Below, in pieces: positions 1-10,522 of a stretch of 64,000 nt of DNA; position 1 is the first letter of the stretch; every line of letters starts with the position of its first letter. Position numbers and translations under genes: made by a program. Location of the stretch: assembly GCA_001466705.2 (NCBI GenBank), contig LATX02000174.1, positions 310,001 through 374,000 on the forward strand, read 5' to 3'. The notes beneath the pieces are model-generated. The model worked only from the letters and a program-made list of their open reading frames with translations, did not search any database and was not told the origin of the DNA. This stretch comes from Moniliophthora roreri (Eukaryota > Basidiomycota > Agaricomycetes > Agaricales > Marasmiaceae).

Positions 1-2894
1 AGAGATTCTCTGATAGGTTGAGTAAGTCCCCATTTCAACTCTTCTTACTTTTCTGTGCTGATGATGATTGGTATTTCTTAACAGGCGAACCTCGCCCCGT
101 CTTGACTCACTTTGCTGAACCGCTTCAGCGTTTCGTTATCAATACCTGCTCGAGTTTCGGTATCTGGGGCACCGCTAATGTATCGGTCGATGGCACGCAA
201 GGTCACGAAGTGGAAATGGGTCAAGCATTCCGTGCGTTGAAGAAAATGAAGGAGAGGCTCGAGGAAGTGCAACGTGCACTCTCTCCAGGAGGTACCCTGG
301 AGATGTCAGAATTGGTCTCCCTCGCAAGGAGTCTGGGGCACATGCAAGTCGACAAGAGCAAGTTTCTTCAATGTGTTGAGCAGTCGTCAATTGCTAACAA
401 TGACGTATAACAGAGACACCTAGAAACGAGATTGACCAGTTCCTGAAGGATCTAGAGAAGCAGCTCAGTGTGCTAGTTGGTTACTTGGATGAGAAGTTCA
501 AGCCTACGTATGACGTTCTCCTTTGCACCTCTCTACTTTCTGACTCGGCTATCCTGTAGTGCGGAAAGACTGGCCTCGGCCATCAAATATGGGTACATGG
601 AGTTCGACTTGCTCCCATACTACTTCGAGCCAGGACAGGAAGTTTCGATTAAGAGGCCAGATGGAGACGTATGTCCTTATTCTTGTCGCTATAAAGGCGC
701 TTTCTTATGGTTCATTCAGTTGGCGATGAAAGTCACACAGGTCAATGTCAACGAGAATCTCTTGGGCCCGTGAGTTGTTCCTATCATTTCCTTGTTCTCT
801 TTGTGATACTGAGTGATCAATTACAGTGCGGATTATGGAGAAGGCCCTTATACGGTTACCGTTGAAGGCTATGGATATACCTGGGAAGGCAATTGTTGGC
901 TGACGGCGAAGCTTAGGGAGACGTGTTACCATTTCGTGGTATGTGTTGCCGATGATTTCGAGGATTGGGCCAGCGTACTTATGAAATATCATACCAGGGA
1001 ACCAAGGAACTTTCTGAACTGTACGTCAAGCTACTGACTGACGAAAAACGGAAGGAGCTCGCAGGTAAGGTATCCTAGTTCTCGGATTATCATGTCGCTG
1101 ACTCTATTATTGTACAGCTCGCGGAATGCTGTACAAAAATCTCGCAGGCATTCACTATCGTACTTGTGAGTACCACTATCTCATTAATTCAGAGATATCA
1201 GTTCACACTCGCAACCACAGGCGACGGAGACAGAATCGTTGTTGACCGCTCCGGCTACCTCGCTAACCAGTCTCGAAGCGTACCCAAACGAGACAAACGA
1301 GACAAACGTATGAATCGTCAGCGTTCGTACGATTCAGGCGAATGGCCCGATGATCCATATCCTCAACCTTACCCAGGGGTCCCACCGGTCCCATTACCCC
1401 CCGCTAGCCCTGTTCCAATGCCTATGGCATCTTGGGATGATCTGTCGGCAGCTGTAGATCCCACTCCGTTTGACCCGACCTTCCTCGCGGACGACCTGCT
1501 CTGCTTCCTTCCGACTGAGGTGTACGGGTATAACCTTGCTCAGAAACGTTGGACACATTTCCTGCTAGAATCGGTACGGCCAGTTGAGTATGACAGGCGG
1601 GCTTGGGATCACCTTGTGTTGGATACCGAAGTCAAGGTTGGTTTCCATCTCCTATTTCAATGGAAAGCTGGTACTGAAATGCTTTTACGCAGACTCTTAT
1701 CAAGGGTCTTGTCGAAGTGACGACCAAATCTGTTGCAGAATCAGGAGCATTAGTGAACGATGTTATCGCTAGGAAGGGTGGTGGTTTGGTATGTATTTTC
1801 CTGTTTCTCCTCACATCTCAGTGCTGATGCAGGATGCTAGACTTCTGTGTTGTACGGACCTCCTGGTACCGGTACGTTTATCGTTGCATTCGAGGCCTGA
1901 CAATAGCTTATGCTGGATCTATAGGCAAGACGCTCACCGCTGAGGCCGTCGCCGAGCTGCTTCAACGTCCGCTGCTCGCTGTGGGATCGTCGGATTTGCC
2001 TAGGGAGCCTTCGGAGATGGAGAGTAAGTTGAAGCACGTCCTAGGAGTAAGTTCGTTCTCATGTCGGTTCGTCCGTGGATATTGACTCAATTGCTTCGTA
2101 GTTGGCCACTTCTTGGGATGCGGTATTACTCATAGATGAGGCGGATGTGAGCAACCTTCAGTGGTTGCAATTTTTTACGTGAACTGACTGGCAAACGTGT
2201 TATAGGTATTCCTGGAGCAACGTAGCCTCCATGAGGTCAGTATCAGTCATGTACACGACAGAGAAGTAACTAAGCCGCTCCTCAGATCGAGCGAAACGCT
2301 CTGGTTTCTGCAGCTCTTCGAGTCTTGGAATACCACCGCGGTGTCGTTTTCCTCACGACAAACAGAATCAAGGTCTTTGACGAAGCTTTCCTATCCCGGT
2401 TCTCAATCGGTACGTTACCCTCACATCTACTTATTATGGCCTAGCCAACTGAATCGTGTTCACGCAGCTGTCAAGTATCCCGAACTCAACAAGGCAGGAC
2501 GATACCTTATCTGGTCAAGGTTCCTCGCGCTGGCAGGCTACAAAATTGTTTCCTCGCCATTCGTCACGAACGATGATCTCAACGAAAAGATCATACCCAG
2601 AAAGTCTATCGAAGATCTTGCCGAGAAGAACTTTAATGGTGAGTACATCCCGACACCATAACGGGTGATAATGTCCTGAACACTGTGTGATAGGGCGAAC
2701 CATCAAAAACCTCGTACGCACAGCACAAGCTCTTGCTCTGTCTTCGTGAGTATCGTTCTCTTTTCAACGAAAAGCAAGCCATCTGATATCTCGTGAACAG
2801 GAACTCGCCGCTCAGGATGGAGCATATCCATATCGTCGTTAGTGCCCAAGAAAGATTTTTGGAAGACTTTGCTGCAGAGAGGAGCAAGGACTGA
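1..2894 (+). CDS. AAA+ ATPase, 3' part (5' end outside window)
   Basis: This is the C-terminal part of an AAA+ ATPase of the large agaricomycete type. An exon starting at base 85 follows an intron ending in AG, and the chain runs through about ten short introns to TGA at 2892-2894. The upstream part is hydrophilic. Around 1340-1450 lies a proline-rich spacer (PYPQPYPGVPPVPLPP). The ATPase core follows: Walker A YGPPGTGKT at about 1850-1930, interrupted by a phase-1 intron inside the P-loop; Walker B LLIDEAD at about 2130; sensor-1 LTTN near 2355; then the LSRF segment of the second region of homology. The protein ends in a charged helix (ERFLEDFAAERSKD). Members couple ATP hydrolysis to remodelling of protein substrates; the substrate here is unknown. 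No frame break was seen in the core. The start codon lies before base 1. Confidence 0.85.
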
Positions 2895-3292
2895 CGATTC
2901 TCATGAGCATAACAGTTTCTTGACGCTATTCCATGTAAACGAAAAACGATTGTATCAACTATGACTGTATAACCGCTACGTATTTATATAAAGACAAGAG
3001 CGGTCAATCCCGCTTCGTCCCTTTTACGATGAGTTTTTCTTACCACGCCGGGACAAAACCCCTCAATCGAGCTCGTGGAGCCACCGTCTGTGAAGAGCAA
3101 CGAGAAACGAAGCGACAGACAACGCAGTCTTGGATGGTTATCCGCTTCTCTCAAATAAAATAGGCTCAATAGAATGGATTAGTGTGATAATACAAAGGGC
3201 AATTAATGTGCGCAGCAGTGCGAAAGGACGAAAGCGAGGGGTATCAATACAGCAAACGAACGCGTAAAAGACGAGATGGGTATGAATAAATA
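2895..3292. other. intergenic, convergent 3' ends
   Basis: This is the spacer between the ATPase (plus) and glycine-rich copy 1 (minus). It is AT-rich and has no supported ORF. It probably holds both 3' UTRs. Confidence 0.5.
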
Positions 3293-4441
3293 CTATGAAA
3301 AGAGTGACGAAAGCAAATGCAGAAAGACTGATAAAAGCGCTACTATAGCTGGTATTCCAGGATCTAACGTGCGCGCACGATTGCCCGTATTAGCATTGAC
3401 CAACGGTGCATTGTCCCCAATTGTTGTGTTCAGACAAGCCATCAAAACCTTATCAACATTCGCTGGTAATGGTGCTGGTGGAGCATTGGTATTGTTGGTA
3501 AAAACCTGCGAATTGTCAGTGGAAAGGGAAAAAAAAAATAGGGACTAGACGAACCACAGTATTATTGTATCCATCGAGCGTTAATACAATACTGCTTGCT
3601 CGATAGTATTGAATCGCGTTTTCGGGTTTAGGTGTAGCGATGAATGGTGCAGAAGCGCTGGTTTTGGTAGAGTATGATGCCATGGAGCGGGAGCACCGGG
3701 CAAAGATATCATCGACTAGACTTGTCACGGTGTCATGGTCTGCGACAAGACGGAACGTAGAGTTGGCGACCCTGACGTTGGAGGTGAAGTGTGCAGTGTA
3801 TAATTCACCACCAGGGCGGCTGGTGTTGGAGGCTGAACCGTACTGTACGAACGGAGTACATGTGAGCGGTAGGTTAGCATTGTGGGCGAGTACGGGACGG
3901 CTTACCTCGTTGCTATTGTGAAGATATGCAGCTGTTCCAACACCTGCAGCTCCTCCCCATGCAATAGGCCAGAAGTGGAAAGGAAAACCACGCCCTGAAA
4001 CACCAGCTCCCGTTACGCCTGGATATCCGCTACCGTATTGACTGTGAAAAGATCAGTCACTTGTCAGATTTGTCAGATAAGCCAAAATAGGAAAACGTGC
4101 CTATTTCCGTAGACTTGACTCCTGCTACCTCCACCTGACTGTCGTCCCGCAAACGGATAACCAACTGGAATGGATACAGGTGGTCCACCTCCATTTGTAT
4201 TAGTGGAAACGCCTCTGTTGGTACCGCCAACCGCAATGGACGAGGTACATGATATCAAGCAACCACTACTGCTTCGTGAACCACTTGAGCCTCCTCTCGA
4301 TGTTGAACCTCCACCACGTCCTCCAGATGACCCACTCCTACCGCCAGCTGAACCACCTCTGCCGCCTCCACCACCACCTTTTCTTCGCACTTTTTCCGAC
4401 CGTGATGTAAACCGACGTTCAGTGATGAATGGAAAGTACAT
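3293..4441 (-). CDS. glycine-rich surface protein, paralog 1
   Basis: Four exons: 4101-4441, 3906-4041, 3555-3842 and 3293-3505. The start is ATG of MYFPFI, matching the paralog's MYFPLI. The order is: short basic N-terminus; Gly/Ser/Arg-rich low-complexity region (runs of G, RGGS); conserved block SQYGSGYPGV then GRGFPFHFWPIAWGGAAG; YLHN; a block ending in Ser-Arg-Pro-Gly-Gly; an Asn-rich ectodomain with many N-x-S/T sites; and a hydrophobic C-terminal tail (ALLSVFLHLLSSLFS) that could be a membrane or GPI-attachment segment. The family is widespread in Agaricomycetes and functionally uncharacterised; a surface role is inference. Intron 1 phases only with a GC donor (GCACGT at 4095-4100), where paralog 2 has GT. 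An additional intron (3506-3554) splits the block that is continuous in paralog 2. Confidence 0.75.
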
Positions 4442-5121
4442 TGTTTTGTCGTGAGAAGCGAAGGCGAGCGAAGCTAAGAAGGTCGTAAATTTGACGCGTG
4501 GGGGCCAGGAGTTGTGATTCGAAAGCTGGCACGGACGCGGGAAACGGGGGTCCCATGCTTTTGTGACGCGAAGTTTCGCAACAGGTGCCGAGTTACACTC
4601 AGTAGGTTTGATACGCGTCAAGTTGTTTCAAAGTGAAGCGTAGTATGTAAACTGCCGGCACCGACTGCCCGAGCGTCAGAAATCGATAGTTGAAAAAACA
4701 TGTGGCTAGCCGCGGGGAAGCTGTAGAGCGGGACCATAGCCACCGAATACAGGTATTTAACGATGAACGTGGCGTGTCAGGGTGATTCCGAGCGACGCTG
4801 AGCGAGTGATGTCGTGAACAGCATGCGTCAATGATGGACGCTAAGGACAAAGTGCAGCGGTCTGGATCCCGACAGGGAGAAAACAGCACGTGGCAGTGAT
4901 TTCTCACGTCTCTTCCTTGACTACCGTGGAATTTACGGAAGAACAGGATCTTGAATACGTGATCATGAGCAGTAAGTGGAAATATGCATTGGAGAACTTG
5001 GAAGTACTAGGTTCACCTCAAACTCTTTTTTGTTCCACCAGAAAAAAAAAACATCAGTTCTCTACTGCACTTTGTGCAGGTAATGGTCGTTCGGCAATTC
5101 ATTGCGAGGAGGATTAAATAA
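4442..5121. other. upstream region of glycine-rich paralog 1
   Basis: About 680 bp between the start of paralog 1 and the tRNA-Ser gene. ORFs on both strands lack recognisable protein features. It presumably contains the promoter of the minus-strand gene. I see no clear TATA box. Confidence 0.4.
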
Positions 5122-5216
5122 GTCACTTTGCCGGAGTGGTTAACGGGATCGCCTGCTATTACTCAAGCATTAGCGGTTGCTCTTTGAGCGCGTGTGTTCG
5201 AATCGCACAGGTGACG
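5122..5216 (+). tRNA. tRNA-Ser(GCT) with 13-nt intron
   Basis: A cloverleaf can be drawn by hand. The acceptor GTCACTT pairs with AGGTGAC (one G-T), the D-stem is CCG/CGG, and the anticodon stem is ATCGC/GCGGT. The loop CTGCTA places GCT as anticodon. A 13-nt insert follows position 37. A long variable arm (GCTC...GAGC) is typical of tRNA-Ser. The T-arm is GTGTG/CGCAC with loop TTCGAAT, and the discriminator is G. An oligo-T run downstream (5219-5226) is a Pol III terminator. Confidence 0.9.
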
Positions 5217-5309
5217 ACTTTTTTTTGCTGTATGTTTCAGCTGTGATACAATCCATTATGGTATGTTACAGTGATTACTCGAGGTTACAGTATGGCGAGT
5301 CGAAAGTCC

Positions 5310-6445
5310 TTATAACGTAGCTTGTGATACCAAGTGCCCAAGGACGAACACCAGCACCAACGTGCTGCATTCATTAACACTGACTCCGAGGACACCATTC
5401 ACGGAACCGCCACTATTAGTCAAGACTGGAGCAGCAACAAGGGGAACATTCTCCCCAATGGTCTTGTTCAGACAGTCTAACAGGCCTGTATCCACATTGT
5501 TTGGCAGCGGCGAATCCTGGACATTTTCGTCTTCAGAGAAAACGGCCGAGTTGTTGTAGCCCTCGAGCGTCAAAACAACGCTGCTAGCGCGATAATACTG
5601 GATAGCACTCTCGGGTTTCGGCACATTTGTAGCGTTTTCGTAGAATGGGAATGGTGTAGATGAGTTCGTGCTGGCCAAGAATGATGCACAACGTTCGTCA
5701 ATGATGTCGGCAAGGGTAACGACGGTCGTATTGTCAGCGATAAGGTGGAACGTGGATCGGTTCGTAGCAGATGTGTTTGATGAGAGTGAGGTAGTGAACA
5801 TTGGTCCTCCTGGTCGACTAGAATTGTCTGGGTGACCATACTAAGAGGAAAAGTCAGTAATAGTTGATAAGAGAACAGTGTAGATGAACGTACTTCACGG
5901 TTATGAAGGTATGCAGCAGTCCCTCCACCGGCAGCACCACCCCAAGCAACAGGCCAAAAGTAGAATGGGAATCCTCTACCTGCGACACCTCGTCCAGCCA
6001 CCCCTGGATATCCACTACCGTATTGCCTCACAGAAGGAAGTCAGACCACAAGGAACGTTAATTGGAGTCGATACGCGTACCGCGAACCGAAAATTTGGTC
6101 TCTAGTGCCTCCACCAACCTGACGTCCGGCAAATATCTGCCCGGAAGGTATACTGAACGGGGTACCTCCACCTCGGCTTGAGGTTGAAGCGGACTGTGAG
6201 GTTCCGCCGAATGAGATGGGTGAGCTTCGTGAGCCTGAGCCGGTGGTTCCCCCGCCTGTACTTCCCCTTCCTCCTGTACTTCCGCCTCTACTACCACTAC
6301 TTCCTCCATTACTGCCACCACTGCTTCCACCGCTACGTCCTCCTGTGCTTCCACCACCACGACCGCCCCCTCCTCCTCCACCACCTCCGCCTCCCTTTCG
6401 ACGCTCAAGAGCGGCAGAACGAGAACTGATTAGAGGAAAGTACAT
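5310..6445 (-). CDS. glycine-rich surface protein, paralog 2
   Basis: Three exons: 6081-6445, 5894-6026 and 5310-5840, all in phase. The architecture is the same as in paralog 1: MYFPLI start, a poly-Gly/Ser/Arg region (a run of 11 Gly), AGRQVGGGTRDQIFGSR, RQYGSGYPGVAGRGVAGRG then FPFYFWPVAWGGAAGGG, YLHNREY, SSRPGGP, an Asn-rich ectodomain, and a hydrophobic C-terminus (CSTLVLVFVLGHLV). The donor of intron 1 is a normal GTACGC at the place where paralog 1 has GCACGT. The extra intron of paralog 1 is absent. Tandem orientation, shared exon boundaries and shared blocks show a local duplication. Anchoring at the cell surface is inferred from the hydrophobic tail. The molecular role is unknown. 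Confidence 0.8.
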
Positions 6446-7122
6446 CTTGACTCTTGAATCGAATCCGTAGGTCGTGTCTTCGTTAGGTCGTCAAAAACTT
6501 AAATAAATGATGGATAGACAGGTACGATTGATCTGGCTTTTTATAAAACTCCCCTGCTGTTGATAAACATCAATGGGGCTGTGTTGGGAAATCCATTTTC
6601 TTTGATGGCTATGGAGCGCTATGGGGATCCTAACGATGGGCGGAACTTCTCGGTAGATAGTTCCTTGGAGCTACACACCGATGTAGTTGCTGGTCGAGGT
6701 CGAACGAGATGCTTAATCCCCTCCGCCCCGAGGTCTTGGATTAGGAATGTGTAGTCTGCCGTATGGTCCAGGGTTGTGGGATCCGGGTTGCTTAGGGGAC
6801 ATGTTGGTCGGAAGAAAGGATATAAGCGCCGAACAGCTCAACAGCCCGCACGCGGCACCGCCCAATTTTTTTCCACAGCAACGGAAAAACAATTCTCCAC
6901 TTTCAATACAAAAGGTGTGTATTTGCATTCCTATCACTCAACACCTGAGGTCAGAACGATACGGTTCGTGCACAGCTGAAAATTACCAAGCGAAGAAAGA
7001 ATGTACTTAAAAACGGCAATAGTCCATCGTATTGAAGTGCAGAGCCCGCCGTTATTTACCTTCCTCTTTCCTGTTCTCGAAGTCATACCACCTTTCCGTG
7101 TATCCATCAGAGCCATGTCTTC
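6446..7122. other. upstream region of glycine-rich paralog 2
   Basis: No supported gene. The sequence separates paralog 2 from copy A of the four-copy family. Short ORFs on both strands are low complexity or unrelated to known proteins. Confidence 0.4.
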
Positions 7123-7931
7123 TCATTTCTGATCCGCTCCGTTGGTATTCATCTTCTCTGATCCACTGCCCCTTTCGTTCTCCCCTCCCTTTCTTCTAGA
7201 AAGGCCTTCTGTGCCTCCTTTCCCGCATGCCGCCTCATCTTTCGGATTGTGTGCTGCGATTCGCCCTATATCGATCGCCATTAAGTCGGTGACTGTGTCG
7301 TTCCACCTAACATCGAATAGACCATCGGAACGTCTCGGTGTTGTAGGATACGGTCCCACAGAAACATCTGTGGCCGCATAAAGTCCCACGTACAAAGGAA
7401 CTTTGCAGCCGCTGTACGTATTTGCTTGCGTGATAGTGGTGCCAGTTGTAAAATCTCTGTGCCCTGGGACGCTCGCAGTCCGTGCTCTTGAAGTATTCCT
7501 GTGTCTTGACGGGTATGGCTAGATTCCCCGAGTCAGTCATTAGATAGAGCGCCAGCCAAGACATAGTCAGTACTCACAGGAACATTTAGCCGCTCCCTAT
7601 CATTAATGACCACCGTACAATTATCCGTTGTGAGTCTACCACGACTGTTGGTATAGGTGCCAGTGAGGATTTGACCGACAAAACTTCTAGGTGAGTGCGA
7701 GAGATAGGAATTAGGCTTCCATTATAGGTAGCGAAGTTTTCTCCACTAGAAAAAAGTACATAGAGGCTTGTTGTAGAGAAGTTTTGGCTGTCATCATGAT
7801 TCGTGCCGACGTTGTTGTCCCGTTGGTGATGTAGATCTTTTCAGGTCATTTAATGGTCAGTTTGTTTCTTTTTATGTGTACGGGGACGGCAGTAGGACTT
7901 GTTGAGTGAAGGAATATGATGAAGCGATATG
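7123..7931 (-). pseudogene. four-copy family, copy A (disrupted)
   Basis: This copy aligns with copy C at the N-terminus and with B and D further on. The expected ATG (ATGCCGCTT in C) reads ATATCGCTT here. Downstream an in-frame TGA follows the segment matching C's LTIRGP. A single base is missing in the PPGSFVGQ motif region (about 7690), so the motif lies in a shifted frame. The next exon (end about 7528) keeps an open frame: T-S-R-A-R-T-A-S-V-P-G-H, then YSGCKVPLYV, then a jump to RRSDGLFDVRWND, which matches the terminal exon of copy D. About one intron plus two half-exons appear deleted. The 3' part is still open down to TGA at 7123. Function unknown. Confidence 0.65.
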
Positions 7932-8980
7932 AGTACAGCGAAAGAAGATGATATGGCGGAGGTATTTGGTGATGGTCAGGAAATCGTCGATGAAGGGTGG
8001 GGTTTTAACACATGATAAAGTGCTGTTCTTGATAACAGGTTAGACTACGCAAAAACCGCGATAACAAGATAACAAAGCCTTGGTAGTAATGGAAGACCAA
8101 CAAGGCCCCACACTCCTGCCGAATAGAAACAAAATCAAAATATCGAAAAAAAAGGGCCCTTACCGGATCTGCCGAAAGCTTGAGATACCATTGTGACTGA
8201 CACAGTCTTTTATAAGAAGGATCAACTCAACAAGAACAAGGGCTTGTCGCCGACAGAAAAGTGGAGGAGTGACGAGTCATCGTCAGAGGCAAGAAATTGC
8301 ACAGCAATCGGACAAACGTCGGAAAACGGCGATTGCTTCGGGAAACACCGAAGACGTGCGTCACCCCGTCACCAGGACCTTTGCCGCCGGCATTCTTTTC
8401 CAGAGCTCCATCTACTCGACAGACCTGTCGCTGGTCGGCGTATGAGGCAAGCTGTCCATACACCGTTTACTCGATCCCTTTGCATGGGCGGTGCGAATCG
8501 AAATTCTTGGACACCGAATAAGTACCGCTATTGCTATTAGTGGATTTAGGATGTTGATGCTGCACACTTCAGAACTCTTTTCAATAAGGTTGACGGGTAA
8601 GGTCTGCATTGCTTTCTGTTCCGATTTCGAGCTCTTGCTGAATCCCGACTATTATCAGTCGCATGTCACACTATTTCGCCCAAACGCTAAGTCAATTCCA
8701 AACTGGACGAGACGAAGACTGAGGGCAGTATTGCTTGTCATTGTCATATGTTTTGAGAAGGCACCAAATCCAACGTTATCTAAGTGCAGTGGGATTCAAT
8801 GCAGCCCGGACCAAAGAAAAGCCTTTCAAGCCAAGAAAAATCCTGGTTTGATATGCGCTCGATATCCGGTACCACTCGGGTAATCGCTACCCATGCCCAT
8901 CTCCTGCTCAATGGCACGAAATGTATGCACTGCCATATCGATACTATCGTACTCGGCGTGAATCTGGTCCACCTTTCATA
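7600..8980. repeat. segmental duplicate, partner of 11866-13330
   Basis: The first exon of copy A and about 1 kb upstream of it match the same stretch around copy C, with many substitutions and small indels. Examples are TACCGGATCTGCCG near 8161 and 12393, CACCAAATCCAACGT near 8762 and 13165, and the CACCGAATAAGT string near 8511 and 12926. Both copies have the same orientation. The 7932-8980 part carries no supported gene. Confidence 0.75.
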
Positions 8981-9283
8981 GACGCTGGCAGGTCATGAGA
9001 CGACTTTATAGCGTAGCGCTCAGCTCTTCTAGAAGGAACGAAACGCAGCTTGTCTGGGGTGCTGTTTCGGCGCTATAAACTCTAACCGAAACCTTCCCGT
9101 GCTTGCATGAAGTTTCTAGAGGATTTCATTTCCTTTAAACTGATTTATAGCTCTGATAGATACCTTCCTTACTTTCTTCATATCCGACTTCAGCAACGGC
9201 TTCACCATACTCGATGGCGTGTTCAACTCTATCACAAAACTAATCTTAGATGTTTTTCTACCTCCTGATCACAGGGGCAAGTT

Positions 9284-10267
9284 TTGAGCTTGATGTCTTC
9301 GATTGATGCTTTCCTGATCTGGATGCTAGATTATCCAGATCAAACTTATAACTCGGACGAAGGACAAGGTCTGCGTGAAGAGCACCATGACTCGGTGGAC
9401 ACAATGCCCAGTGCGCTCGAGGATGCGAGACGTACGGATGGATGTCGGGTCCAGGCTCGGGATGGTGAGGGTGAAATGACCAGTACACGTGTCGAAAGCA
9501 CTGGGACGGTTGGATCCGATGTGATTGCTGTAGGCAAGTACCCCGAATAGTATCTTTCTTCGCAACCGACTAGTGCTGAAGATCCTTCCTCACGCGTCGA
9601 TCACGTTCAGGAAGTCAATTCGCGTGAAAATCACGATCACGGTGGCAAAGATATGCAACTCTCGTCGACTCATGGATGGTCTGAACGACCTGCGACTGAA
9701 GGCACCACAAAGATGCAATTTGATGAAAGTTTGAACCAATTTGGTGACCTCAAAGCGGGGTTTGTTGAATGCTACTTTGTCTCCGACAGGACTCAGTCTA
9801 GTCTTTGGGCGCGGGCCACTTGCCACGATCACAGCACGATGCGGAGATGATTTTGAACACGTTGTGTGAAACCACCATGAAAGCCATAGGTTCGTGCATT
9901 GTTATCTACTAATCGTTCCCTCACTCAAGCTATATGCGCAGAGAAATCGGATGAGGATGATGTTAGAATTACATTGAACTATGAGTGGGAGTTGTACCTT
10001 CGTACGAGTTGCAATGGTAAAAGTCTTGCTTGCACATCCCGGATCTTACTGACTTCTAGCTTTAGCGAAACCAGAACAGAAAGCTTTGAAGCAGATAGCT
10101 GAACCCATGGATTTGAACGGAGGTGCGTCCATGTTTTCGGTATATTGACATACTGACTCGGCTCGCGGGGTTGACTGCCCACCCTCGTAGAGGAGTTCAT
10201 GCCCACGACGGTTACGCCGACGGTGAGCGTTCAAGTAGCGTTCTTTAATTTTCTGGGTACTGACTGA
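9284..10267 (+). CDS. unidentified multi-exon gene (tentative)
   Basis: Not recognised. An ORF starting at 9284 encodes an acidic, hydrophilic protein (EEHHDSVDTMPSALEDARR). A very short 37-nt intron can join it to 9591-9850 (VNSRENHDHGGKD). Further downstream, exons around 9846-9889, 9930-10018, 10062-10121 and 10190 onward join through consecutive phase-1 GT-AG introns to give EMILNTLCETTMKAI, EKSDEDDVRITLNYEWELYL, ALAKPEQKALKQIAEPMDL and EEFMPTTV, ending in TGA at 10265-10267. The connection between the first two exons and the rest could not be phased cleanly, so there may be two genes or a damaged one. It sits between copies A and B of the minus-strand family. Confidence 0.3.
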
Positions 10268-10424
10268 AAAGGGATTCCTGGTCCCAGATCTAGTTCACGA
10301 GGTCTTCGTGCATGAATTCCTGAATTTACTCCCAATCTGTGGCAGTAGTGTGGAATCTTCAGCCACGTAGTTTATTACCTGAGTGGTACTTGCACACGGA
10401 AACTGATAAGTTTCTTTCTTTTAC

Positions 10425-10475
10425 AATCTCTTGTCTCTTGTCTCGTATCTCTTGTCTCTTGTTCTTTTTATTTTT
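10425..10475. repeat. degenerate CTCTTGT-type tandem repeat
   Basis: A short pyrimidine-rich stretch contains repeated TCTCTTGTCTCTTGT units followed by a T-rich tract. It lies downstream of the 3' end of copy B. Confidence 0.6.
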
Positions 10476-10522
10476 ATTCGTATTTATTCGATTATCCAAG
10501 TAGAAATCTGGATTCTGAACCT

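Noticed and set aside
4170..4454. Proline-rich plus-strand ORF opposite glycine-rich paralog 1
   Set aside because: It is the complement of Gly codons on the minus strand; the conserved exon chain is on the minus strand.
6058..6470. Glu/Val-rich and Pro-rich ORFs around 6.1-6.4 kb
   Set aside because: Shadow frames of the Gly-rich exon of paralog 2.
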